From NCBI GenBank assembly GCA_902729315.2, contig LR746265.1:193501-257500 (forward strand): a stretch of DNA of 64,000 nt. The letters run 5' to 3'. Under the pieces are notes generated by a model. It had not been told where the DNA came from, ran no database searches, and was given only the letters and a program-made list of their open reading frames with translations. Below, piece by piece: positions 12,001 through 24,200 of this stretch (position 1 is the stretch's first letter; the number at the start of each line of letters is the position of its first letter). The position numbers and the translations under genes are program-made. The stretch is from Spirodela intermedia. Its lineage: Eukaryota; Streptophyta; Magnoliopsida; Alismatales; Araceae.

Positions 12001-15000
12001 ATGCATGTGTACCACCCTGTTGTGTTCGTGAATTTGGAGGTAAACAAACTTGTTAGACATAATTGAGATACAAGAAATCGACAAATAAAACATTACAAAT
12101 AAAAGTAACGAAAGAATTTTCAAATAAAAAGTTCTCTGAAAGGACATACTTGAAATATGCTAGACTTCCCTCCAATACCCATGGCCTCTAAATCAATAAC
12201 AAAGCGAATTGTGTTTCTCCAAGGATGCTGCATGACATAATTGAGAAATCAGTCCCCAATCCCAGGCAACTTCGAATCCATTTACTGATGATCAATAAGC
12301 ACACCAATAACACCACAATGAGACGGTTTTGAAGGGACCTTATGAAAACAATAACAATGTGACCAGAAAGTAAGTTTAATTTGGACGCGTACAGTAATGA
12401 AAATGGCATTAGCCTTAGCAGCTGTGAAGTTAGTGTCCACAAACCTACTTCGATGCACCAGAAGAGCTAATTTAGTGTCTTGCTACTTTATTTCCAATGC
12501 AAATTTTCTATTTTGACTCCCCAAAGAAAAAAAAAACTTCTGGCAAGGAAATTAACCATAGTTAATTGGCTCAAGATCAGGACTGATCGTGGAGGAAGTT
12601 TGATGTAAAAAGGAATGACGCACAACAGAGAGTTGACAGAAATCATAGCTTCACTTCCAAATATCAACTTTCACGGAAACCATTGAAAATCCAGAAGGTT
12701 ACTGACCACTGGAAGGAAATGACAAACGGTTAATTAGAATCTAGGACAAATTTCCTAAAAATAAGACTATCCTCCTTGCACACAGAGTCTGATTTCCATC
12801 CCGTAAGCTTGCTGTTTGATTGGCCCTAAGGTGAGAGTTTATGTGGTTGACCCCCCAATTTTACATTTTCTGATAGTATTAATGGCTTTTTCTACGTTCA
12901 GACGTTTTACCCTAGAGTCATTATAAAGAGCGATTCCGCTCTTATAATTCGTAAGTCCTTCAATATAGTCTACTCAGTGCAGAGATCGACATCGGAGCAG
13001 CAAAACCATAACGGAATCTGTGTTCCTCAATTTTGTTCCTCAATTTTTATCTTCTCTCTCTTCATCTACATCGATGCTCTCTCTTCTTTGTCATATATTG
13101 CTGACGTGAAAGGTGTTTGCTCCACCACTTCAATCCCTTCAAACCTGCGCACCAGATCAATTCTAGGTTGATGTGAAAACAATGATAAAGAGCCCTTTTT
13201 GTTCCACACCGTCAGCTTCTGTTTCCAAACTAGTGTCAACACTAAATTAAAAACTTGCTCTTTGTCCGTAAAACCTATGTCCTTTTGACTTTAATTTTGG
13301 CTCTCAAAACCAGAATCGATATATAACTAAGATGTTCAGTTTCAAAAAACGGTCAAGAAACTTCGTTCAAATAATCATTTGTTATTATAATCCTGAAAAC
13401 GGGTGGATAGCAAATATAACCTCCCACTGTCAATACTCAGCCATTTCAATGTAACCATCGTCAACTTGGGATGGCTCCGCCTGAAGTTTTCATTGACTCT
13501 TCACACCAACCTCATTGCCTCATGAATATGCAAAAAAGACCGGCTCTTTCCAAACTGAAATAATAAATATATATACTTCTTTGGTACATTGAAATGGGAA
13601 GCATTAAATATTGTATGAAAATCATAACTACACTTGGGGAATGGTTGCAGAAGGGTTGTGAACAGAAATGACCAAAGAAAGGTGTTTGGACGTGGCAAAG
13701 GAGAGAGGAAAGCGAGACCAAGTGGGTCTGTTAATAAATATCCAAGGTTGAACACCGCTTTTCAGAGTGTCCCGGATTAGAATTTTGCTGATTCTAACCG
13801 TAATTTACTGAATTACAAAATTCTGAAGTTGACGTTTCAGCATGCTATCCTTCAACTAGAAAAACCACGAAGTCAAACTTTGATCACAGTTCGTTGTCTG
13901 ATTGCATAGGGTCACCTGTGAGCTGGAAATTAGGACGGCCTCAAAAGTAGAAAGAGCAAAAAATTAATGGCTTCAGTGATAACAACCATTTATTCATCTA
14001 CTTACATTTACGAAAATTATGAAGCCAGCATGTCAGCATGAACATTCAATCCCAGATGGATAGGCTACTGAAACGATTATAATCAAGTAGAGTCCACCAT
14101 TCTTCTCATGGTGATAGAAACGAGATGAAAACCAAGAATTAGACACTCTTTACCTGTGTTATAAAGCTATGTGCACCATTAAGACCCTCCTCTTCTCCAG
14201 TATTGAATAAAAATATAATGCTATTCTTAAATCCATGAGCCCACTGAGACATTCCCCGTGCAAGCTCCAACATAACAGCAATACATGAACTACAATCACC
14301 AGCTCCTTGCCTGAATCCACGGAGTTTTTTAAAACAACAGGGCCAGACGAATATTTAAAAGCAGAAGACTGACCATCACTACTGGAATGAGGAATATAGA
14401 AATGATGGATCAATATACGAGACTGGCTCGAGAAACGTCTACATTAACTTGATCAATGCTCTATTAGAATAATCATCTACATTAACTTTTCATAAATGGA
14501 TCTAAAATGAGAATTCACGTAACTTGATGAGTGATCGAATTTCATGAGCAAGTTGAACGTTGCATATGCCAAGGTGTTGCATGAAACAAATAAATTGGTC
14601 AACATGCATCAAAACAAATATGGACACATCTGTCTACCATGTTGTTATGATGGTTGGTCACCACTATCATGAGGTAATTACTAAAAGTTATAGAAAAGAA
14701 AATATCTATAATAGGAAATAAGAAACAAAGATCACGACAAATCTCAACATGCAGAAAGGGCGTGAAAGCAAAACTAAGCCCACAACTAGACAATAAGTAC
14801 ACAACAAGTTTTATCCAAACTAAAGGTTAATACTCGGTCAAAACCGAAATTCCCTTTAATCAACAGTAAAAGCACAAAATTCTCAAATATGTCACTTTTT
14901 CCTTAATAAAATTAATGGAATATCCCTCTTTAACTAATCATTACCCAGTTTTTGTCTAAACTATGTCTCTTAAGGTGGAGAATTGCGCTTCAAACACGTC

Positions 15001-16833
15001 AAAGAGACTAGATGCCATTCGACTTGGAAGGCGAAAGATGGCACAAAAATACATCAATCTGTCGCAAGGGAAAAAAACGCTCACATGACAAACTACAATT
15101 TCCAATTACTACGGAAAATAATGTCATTGATGAATGATAAATATTGGGTAGCCTTGTCTCTGGTTTTGGATCACTCTCTGCCACAAGCTCTCTAGTGCGT
15201 TCCACTTGTTTTGTCCGAAATAGTGGACTGTGGAGCAAAAAATGGTATCCTAAATACCACGTAGAATATATCATCTTAACGCCATTCTAATATTTAATCA
15301 ATATTTAGCTCAGCTATTCATATGTACTCAAGCCAATTAAGATTTTGTGGCGAAAATAACTTTAGCCAGAAAAATTTATGATACATACGTCGAGAAAACT
15401 GTGTCAATATGAGAAGATACCAGAACTGCACTTTCTTCTGCTTCAGGGAGATACTTTGGCGAGATTCTTAGAACCACATGCTTCAGATCTGAGTAAACAA
15501 GTGTTTTCCCCTTGAAAAGACCCTTGACAAGACGATTCGCACCAATTTTTGCATGGAAGAGATCAACTTCAACATCAACTTCCCAATGAGCTGATTCTTT
15601 GATTTTGTTTGACGCTGCAAGGACATACTGCTCCAAAAACATGTTAAAGAGAAGTGAGTAACGTTACTGAGTATTGATCAACTAAAAATGTACATCAGTT
15701 ATGCCCATATATACCCAAATGATGCATCGTGCATCATTTCACGTGCGACAGAAACGAGACGTTGGAAAAATTTAGAAGCAAACATGACAAAAAAATCAAG
15801 TGCTTATTTATCAAAATGAATGGAAATTTTTTCCACATTGTGTAAGGATTTCCAAAATTAGTTGCGAAGAGAACAGAAACTCAATGGAACTTATTCTCTC
15901 CAATCCTAGAATAAAAGCCTTGCCTATTTTTCAAAATATTCTTCTTTCACTTTTCCATCACCAAATGACAATGCCACTTCATTCTTATTCACATGAATCA
16001 AGAAATTCTGAGAAAGAGTTGTGCAAGTTGCCTAAGCTTATAGCACACTTACAGACAACCTTAAGATTGAATAACCTGACACTGGCCTGTTAATCTGATG
16101 CACATATGAATGAGCTAACCACTCAAAGTAACTTATCAAGAAGGATCAAACCTTGAGATCACTAGGAATTTTTAGAAACCAGAGTCCACCAAAGTGACTT
16201 TCCAATCTCAGGTGCATATTGGAAAAATCATAGCGGCACAGTATTTCCAATCTCAGGTGCACATTGGAAAAATCATGGCGGCACAATATCTCCAATCTCA
16301 GGTTTCTTTTAGAAAAAAATGTTCCAAGTGTTTTATCCACGGAGGTGAGTCACCGAACCTAGCTTAAGAGCATGATACTTCTGTTCAGGTCAAAATGCAG
16401 GAATGGAACAACATAAATAAATAAATAACCCACAGATGCATAACTTCAAAGAAGATACGCAAAACTTTTGGACAGAGCCTACGGACTTGACTGGAAGTAA
16501 AACTTATAAGCATAAACAAACCTGTAATGCGAGGTCAAGAGCATCTGAACCAACAGGATGAGGACCTAGCTTTGTCAAAGCTTTGACATGCTGCATGGCT
16601 AGTTCCTCTGAGAAACCCCTTTTACCAGCCTGTTTGGCAGAAAGTGGCACTGGCAGCACCTTAAATTGGAAATGGTAAACAGCCCAAGAGCCATTGATTA
16701 AAAGAATAAGCAAAGCCAAAAACAAAATTGGTGGCCTTCGGACACTCTGTTTACTATCTTCACTCATGCATGCGTTTTGACTAACAGGTGCTGATTCAGA
16801 AACTGTTGGTGTTGTGCACGTCCGATGAGCCAT
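6017..16833 (-). CDS. ERMP1: ER M28-family metallopeptidase, ERMP1-like, 12 exons
   Basis: A predicted zinc exopeptidase anchored in the endoplasmic reticulum. Exons in coding order: 16522–16833, 15389–15627, 14154–14310, 12150–12227, 11942–12016, 11086–11205, 10832–10996, 7761–8530, 7487–7596, 7160–7272, 6564–6930 and 6017–6339. All introns are GT–AG, all phases match, and the protein has 942 residues. A transmembrane helix lies near residues 35–55 (PPILFLALLILLINGSW). The M28 domain follows, with probable metal-site residues H177 (SSHID), D189 (GAGD), E223/E224 (NTGEEEG), E250 (IDLEAMG) and H325 (VYHTKND). The large eighth exon encodes several membrane helices, and a lumenal-type C-terminal domain ends in LPVDFQRVG. 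The ATG at 16833 has a good context (A at -3, G at +4); the frame remains open a few codons upstream but without another ATG. Introns of 0.9–2.3 kb hold no other gene that I can see. Confidence 0.93.
16201..16312. repeat. 45-bp minisatellite, about 2.5 copies, in intron 1 of the ERMP1-like gene
   Basis: Units start at 16201, 16246 and 16291 with TCCAATCTCAGGTGCA or a close variant, a constant 45-bp period. Copies 1 and 2 differ at only a few bases; copy 3 breaks off after about 20 bp. The period is a multiple of three, so the minus strand shows an open, repetitive frame there, but this is intron sequence. Confidence 0.9.
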
Positions 16834-19783
16834 TTTCAAAGGCAAAGTGCAACTGAGCACCTGGAGATGGCAATGACAGCTACACAGATAAAAATATTTA
16901 TTCAGAACTTAATAACCGGTCAGGAAGCAATTAATTGTGAATAATAAAAAATACACAAGGAAATCCGGAATGAGAGATAATTTTAGATATTATGGAGCGT
17001 CATCAGTTCCTAAAAGTGAAAAGCAACAAAAGTAATTCCTTTCTTTCTTTATTAATAAATTTATTTCCACGGAAAATGTAAACAAATTAGTGGCCTAAAA
17101 TTTTAACATCGAACACACATTGCAGTCATTGATACTTAATTTGCAAACTTCCTTCTTGAGCAAAATGTACTCACTTTTAGACACGTGTTAACATTAAGCT
17201 GACGAATAATCAGAACCGACCAAAGATTTGAACAGAAACACAGAACGTCAAAGATGGATCCGTTCAACAGGAAAGAACTAGTATAAGAAACTCGGCCAAC
17301 GCAGGATACTCTACTTCGAGATTACGGCTTCTATTCAGTTGAAAGTGGATGGGAACAAAATATGTAGGCTTTTGGGACAATTAATTCTGGTAGACAGCGT
17401 GGAATCTGTCAATAAGTACATGCAATCTTTTCTCTGATCAGGATATTAAAATGTTTGAGGCGCAATTGCTGAAGTTTCAAATATATCAGGGCCAGTAAAG
17501 ATGCTACGTGGAAACATCTAGATAAGATCGCAGCCTCAAACATGCAAGTAGCAGAGACATGGCCATCTCTTCAAGCTGAAACAACCTATTAGCAGTTGTC
17601 CTGATAAGAATAGATCCATTAATCCCACTTCTTCTCATTGTTCCATCTGGTTTGGGTTAATAGGAGATCACATGCATTTCACTTAACGTTTTCCATAAAA
17701 GGATCCTTTTTTTTTTAATGTTTCTAATTTGAACAATGATCTGGACTGGGATTGGCAACATTTGGTCTTATGCAAGGAGTTGATTCAAACAACGAAATCG
17801 GATACTGTATAAAAACGTGATAAAGCGCAAAATTCAGGATGCAAATGAGGGGGATAGGAGTTGATCAGCCAGCTGATTCAAACAATCAAATGGGATACAG
17901 TATAAAAATATCATAACGTACAAAAATGGGATGCGAGTGAGGAGGCATTATAATTATTCCACATTGGACATAATTAAATAAAATCCTGATATTATATAGG
18001 TGGGTGGCCTATTCTGCTCATTGTTAATTGGTTTTCACCTGGCTAAAACTTTCAAAAGTTTTCAATCAGAGTTGATAATTCATCAGATAGCTACACCAGA
18101 TAGAAATGCATCAGAGGTTTAAAAAAGGTAGGTCATACATCAGAAACCATATTTTTGAGGGATAATCCGACCAAAATCTGCTCGTTTCCAAAGGGAGCCT
18201 GACTAGAAGATGAACAAGTAATGCCAATTCTGATTTTCTATATAATTACGGTACCAGTCAAGTCTGATTTTGTAAACATTATTCAGATATCTTAGAAAAT
18301 TAATCAGATGACATTGTTAAATCAGATACACGAATATTCATCTTAGGAGTGTCTTAAATATAGAATCATGTAAACCTGTAGCATCATGAAAATATATTAA
18401 TTGCCAGCAGTTATTATTCAAGGACTTATCAAGATCTCACCCCGTCAGTCCACAATGTGTCATTCTTTGATTCAAAACGCATGCCCTCACATATTTTTAC
18501 TATCTCCATCTAAGTTTTTCCCTTCTCCCTTAAGGAGGTCTACAGTGCCGGCATTGTAAAAAAAGTCATGGCCTAGATTTGGTTCTTCATAGAATGTCAA
18601 CACCCCTTAAAAGAGCACACTTTTTATAGTAAATAAAAAGCAATTTATGCCCATATGATCACAAAATAATTCAGACGTAATATTGAAATATTATAATTTC
18701 TCTCCCCATGTCAACTGTTTCCAGTAATCGCAGGAATCGTCCCAAAAACCACAAAGAAAGCCGCACAGAAATTGTTTATCCATCTGCCACCAACCTCGAT
18801 CCCCAATTCTCTCTAAATAACAAGACCATACGCACGACAACTTCCTCTAGCAGGGAATGGAGTGGAAGGGGTGCTCTGAGGCGAAATTATTCTCCGGGGA
18901 GGTCGAAAGGGGTGAAAGTGTGCCACTCACTTGTTTCACCCAGCCAACCGATTAGCCGCCGATGCGGACGAAGAATTTCACCCTAACAAAATAGCCATGC
19001 ATTCTCTTTTGAAAGACAGATTTCTCCGGGGTAATGACCTTACTTCAGGCGCGACAGTCGCGAAGAAAGAAATTTTACCCTACAATGTTACGGCGGGAAA
19101 AACCTCTGAGAAAAGTGACCCAAGTCCACTGCAGTATTCGCCGGCGTTGAGAAATATTAATCTCTTTCCCCTTCAGCGGACACGCCGGAGAGATCCGGCG
19201 CTCCTCGGCGACCTCCCGATAACCGATCCGCTTGCCAGCGATCGCCGGGGCTCGCAGTTCCCCCTCGCGAAGTGTTCATCCCGTACAAAAAAGAACGTGC
19301 CGGACTTATAGGGATGTCAATGGAAAACCGAGAAGTTAAAGGACTTCAGTGTAAACACGACGGAAAGAATTACTTTTTATAAAGATATAGAGGAGACAAA
19401 GACATATTTACCCTTAATGCGTATGGTATTAGCAATAAAAAAATTCTATTCTATACCCGACGCCTCATCTGAGGACCGCAGACCGAGTGTCGTCTTCTCC
19501 ACAGCCCGCCGCCGGCGACAAGCCTACAGCTGCTGCACCTTCCAGGCCTCTCCGGCCAAACCCTTCCCCTTCCCCTTCCCCTTCGCTGATGCCTTTTCGT
19601 TCGGAAATTGTTTGATTCCCATCTTGGATCGGCCAACCTCGCCGGCGAGAGTTCGGAAACGCTACCCACGCGCCGCCTTCCCTCGAGCTCTTTTGTTCGG
19701 GTCTGATAGTTCGGCGGTGTGCGGCGAGATGGCTGCTGCATCCAGATGATGATTTGCAGGTGGCGGGGGTCGCGGCAGCGAGG
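16834..19783. other. Spacer between divergent ERMP1-like and CASPL5A genes
   Basis: An AT-rich stretch between two divergent start codons. It should contain the 5' leader and promoter of the ERMP1-like gene on the left and those of CASPL5A on the right. A diverged tandem duplication lies at 17775–17942. Open frames around 18700–19310 lack any recognisable domain, and the longer one has no ATG at its start. The last 350 bp are CT-rich and GC-rich, like a leader. Confidence 0.6.
17775..17942. repeat. Diverged tandem duplication, two units of about 80 bp
   Basis: Both units run AGGAGTTGAT… TTCAAACAA… GGATAC… GTATAAAAA… GGATGC… GAG in the same order (about 17775–17853 and 17856–17942). The second contains an extra block of about 10 bp (CAGCCAGCTGA) near its start. 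It lies about 1 kb upstream of the ERMP1-like start codon. Confidence 0.75.
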
Positions 19784-20993
19784 ATGAACGTGAGCCGGCC
19801 GGCGGTGCACCCGGTGGAAGCGCCGCCGCTGACGGATGGCGACGCCCAGATTCTGCAGAGGGTGAGGATGAAGGACATCCAGGGCATGCCGGGGACCCCC
19901 GGGGGGCTTGCCCTGCGGCTGCTACAGTTGGCGTTCGCGATAGCAGCGCTCGTCGTCATGATCTCCACCAGCGACTTCACCTCCGTCACAGCTTTCTGGT
20001 AATTTGGTCTCCTGACCTTCTGGATTTGGTGAGACGCCGAGGTTTTACGCTTAGCGGATGCGAATCTGAGAATTTGCGGATGAACAAAAATCAGATGATC
20101 GATCCCCCTAGTCCACCTCGCCAGTTCATGGTGCTGGACTCAATTCAGACGCCTCGCATCTTAAATTCTAGGTTTCCTCCCTACCATTTCCATTAGATTG
20201 GCTCCCGATGAACCCTCTTCCGACGGCCCGCCAAATTTTCCTATGATCGAAATATATAGGAGGCTGGATGTGGAAGATTGAGAGAAGTATACTGTTCTTA
20301 AATCCAAGGCTCAGGGTGTTAGCATGAAAAAACACCGTGCAAGATTAAGAAGGTTTTCAAGTTGGAGGCGAAGCGATCGTTTGCTCTCGTCTTTCTCCGT
20401 GACGATTACCTACTCCTCTCTTATGAATAATCGTCCCCCATGTTTTCTTTCGGCCTGTACTGTACTTTCTAGGGTTTCCTGCTCCAGAGGGAGCTTCGGC
20501 AAAGCTAATCTGGGTGGCGATCCATATTCTCTCTCTCTTTCAGCTATCTTGTGGCAGCCACCATTCTGCAGGGCACATGGAGTCTCTTGCTGGCCGGCGT
20601 GGACATCTACGCCATCCTAGTGAGACGAAGCCTGCGGAACCATTTCGTCGTCTGCTTCTTCACCGTTGGCGACGGGGTGAGGAACTGTCCACGACTCTCG
20701 AGATGATTTTTACTCTGTTCCACCGGGATCGATCTTCATGATCCGCCGAGGTACGTAGATAGAACTAAAGCAGCCGAGCCCCCCGCATGTTGCAGATCAC
20801 GGCAATCCTCACTTTCGCCGCCGCCAGCGCGTCGGCGGGCATCACCGTCCTCATCGGGAACGACCTCAACCGGTGCGCCGAGAACAACTGCGCGAGCTTC
20901 GAGACCGCGACGGCGATGGCCTTCCTGAGCTGGTTCGCCGTCTCGCCCTCCTTCCTCTTCAACTTCTGGACCATGGCGTCGAGACGTGGCTGA
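19784..20993 (+). CDS. CASPL5A: CASP-like membrane protein, subfamily 5A, 3 exons
   Basis: A four-helix membrane protein of the CASP/MARVEL-like family, whose founding members scaffold the Casparian strip. The function of subfamily 5 is little known. Exons 19784–19998, 20544–20676 and 20796–20993 give 181 residues. The N-terminus has the subfamily signature [14 protein letters not shown] and [20 protein letters not shown]. The four hydrophobic segments begin at [52 protein letters not shown] and [17 protein letters not shown]. The family's conserved Arg in helix 1 (ALRLL) and Asp in helix 3 (VGDGIT) are both present. The start is the first ATG leading into the signature. Two short upstream AUG frames precede it, though an AG acceptor at 19758–19759 suggests a leader intron that could remove them. 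Converges with REV. Confidence 0.93.
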
Positions 20994-21299
20994 AGAGATG
21001 GACCCCCCGACCGACCAACTCTTCCGCATTCGAAGGAAGAAGCAGCAGCAGCAGATACCGAGATGCGGATCATTCGTCGCAGAAATAGTGCCTGATAGAA
21101 ATCTGCCTCCCAAGCTCCTTGCTTGCTTGCTTGTTCGAATATAAATTTCGATGAAACTCAGGGTGGGGTTTCAATTGATGATATCTTCATATATCTCGAG
21201 GGATTTGTTGAGACCCACATCGATTTCCAGGAACTTAGAATGTGCCATCGACAAAAATGGGGCCCCTCCCGAGATCTGGAAGCGGCCCAGCCTTCGGCC

Positions 21300-24200
21300 T
21301 CACAGGAAGGACCAGTTGACGAAGGAGAAGGCAAGGCAGTGCTCCGTGCCATCTTCGGCGAGAACCTTCCAGGCGACGGCCCGCTCGAAGGAGACTCGGC
21401 GGCCCATGCCCGACATGCACTCCCCCCCTGGTAGCCTCGCGCAGCCCTGCGAAAGAAAGAAACGTGGGTGGGTCAACAACAGCAGCCGGGGCCCTTAAGA
21501 TCAGACAAAGTAGATTCTAAGGTGAGTTTAATGGAGATACTGTTATTGAGTGTTCAATAAATGGTAGCAGAAGATCGGACGCTACCTGCTGCATTAGCTG
21601 CGTGAACTCGGAACAGAGGGCCCTTCTCCCGGGTTCATCAAAGATCTTGTCCAGAGTGATGTCCTGCAGAGCCACCAGGGTTGTCTCCAGCATGTCCAGT
21701 CCTGCCTGGTTGGCGAACGTGAAGACCGGCATGGCCTGGGAAGAACGGGGCCCGATCGTCTTAGAAAAGCGTGTTTCGGAGAAATAAGATGAATGGGGTC
21801 GGTTCTTAAGCGTACCTTCAAAGAGCAGCACAAGATTGCATCGTCATGGTGCCATAGCATCTTGAGCAGCGACTCCCCCATCTCACCGGCGGAACCCAGA
21901 AGATCCACCCCCGTGTGGAAGCTGCGCAACAGACCGACCGACGAGCATCATTTCCGAGCAGAGAAAGAAACCATGACCTCACCGAATAGACATCTAGCTC
22001 GCTAACGGTAGAAGCTATGGATTGAACACTGTCTAGCTACAGTCCTGGCATCAAATTAAAGGGAGGGGGAGAAGGACTTGCCTGTAGCTCCGGCAAATCC
22101 AGTGGGCGAGGGTCAAGGCTTCAGGGGAACCAGGCGTGAGCTTCTGGGCGGGGTGAGAACCAAGCCACGAAGAGCTGATTGCCATGGAGATCCTCTGCAC
22201 GGAAGAGACGACGCCGCGGATGTACTGTCGGGCCATTGCAGCAACGCTCTCCTGGAGGTGCTCTTCGTATGGGAATTGAAAAGCAATGAGCAGAATGGAG
22301 CGGACGCTGTCGGCCACAGCGCGGGCATCTCTGGAAGCGCGGCTAGCAGAACCGTCTTCAAGAATAGAAGCCAGATCCAGCGTACGGGTGGAAGACAAAC
22401 CGTCCTGGTATCATATAAAAATCGACGACTTGAGAAGTAAAATACCATAAAATAGAGATGCAAAATCTAAGCACAGAAGAAACCGATCACGAGGCACAGA
22501 ATAAAGCTAATAAGAGTATCTCGCGTCGCGTTTTCTACAAAACGAATACCGACCACGTTTGCTACCATCTGATAATCTCACGCGCGGAGGGGTCAAGATC
22601 TGGGCTCACATTTTTCACGTCTAGTGGTATAACTCGAAAACCAGAAGGCAGGAGGGATGCATCATCTGGGAATAGCTCGTCAATGGGGGCAAAAACGAGC
22701 TGACAACACGCTCCAGCGGCCTTCTCATCCATGCCGCTGCAGACCTGCGACAACGACCAAAATCGAAAAAGGTGATGACATATACCTTGATAACTCGATT
22801 TAACTACAACAGAAGTGGTATTAAAGGAGCAGGGGCAGCTATTTTTGATCCAAACCTAACAAGCACCAGGTGAGACAAACTGTTTTCGTACGCAAACCAG
22901 AAGAAACGAGGACTAGTAGTGATAAGATAATTCGGCATTCATCGACAGCTAAATTATATTAGCGCAAGCAGAAATGCTACTGAACTGCGAGACGGAGACC
23001 ATTATAATATTTTCGTTAGCTGAGTGGCCATCTTTATGGTAAGCGCGTACCTGTAGCAGGTGCACGTCCTGAGAAACTGTACAGTCATCCTGAGCGTGGC
23101 CTTCGAGTTTAATTACCTCAAGGAACTGCAAGGTAGGGAAAAAAAATTGCACGACTGAGATAACCAAAATAAGAAACCAGACATGGAGACACCCGTGAGC
23201 TTTACAGTCATGCATTGATTGAAACAATCTAGACCTAGAATTTGATTATTTTACCTCCAGGGTTCTCTAAATCGTACCTCTATGTGAGAATGCTTCTTCA
23301 CATGATAGAGAAGAACCCCCCCCCCTCTTTCCTCTCCCAAAAATTCAATTCTCAATATCGATGCTAAAAATAAGGTAAAATTAAATGGGTAAATGACCTC
23401 TTCATCTTCCACAGTATGCGCAAGCGGCATGATAACCTGGTTTCCTGAGAACTTTATAGGCCTCAGTTCTGGAAAAGAGCACGATCCATTTTTCAATGAT
23501 CCAGCAGTGAATGCATCCACATTATAATCTGCCCATTCAGAGCGGTGCTCCCTCATGAAACGAAACAACAGTCCAGGAGGAACATTCTGTACAGATCATA
23601 AGCGCACATCAGTATGGCAGTCGCAAGAGGAAAGGAAAACTTTATATTCAGTGGTTAAAATAGGAGCATATTCCCCAACCACAGGATAACTTGTTTGACA
23701 TCAATAGGCGTCACATTCTTTCAGCTGTGTTAGCAAAGCCACCCAATTAGGTTTCCAGTCAAAAACATTTGTAGTCCAACCTTCTTCTTTATAATAGGCT
23801 TCGTCGTGTGGGATCACAAGCGAGGGTAACTTAAGAAAGTTCAGTAAAAAAATAAAATGAAGTTAGTTCGTTTAAAATATTTCCACCAATATTTGGATGA
23901 AATAACACAATTTTGGGCAAAGAGCCCGACATAAAAGGGATGGCATTTTGTCACACTTAAAAAGGGAATGTTGAGAGAAAACTATGAGTATCAATAAAAA
24001 AGATACCAGAACTGTTATCTCGGAGGGTTTTGCGACGTGAAGAAACTGATAACTAGGAAACTAGACGCATTGCCAGATAATGCGGACATGGGAAAAAAGT
24101 TTTACACACCAAAAACTATAAAACGATGTTTTATAATTCTCAACAGAAAGCTAAACATCCAAGCTCATTCCAAAGGGCAAAATTCACGTCTACAAGATAA

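Noticed and set aside
18931-19311. 126-residue frame between the ERMP1-like and CASPL5A genes
   Set aside because: Starts with TTG, has no domain, and lies where leaders and promoters are expected.
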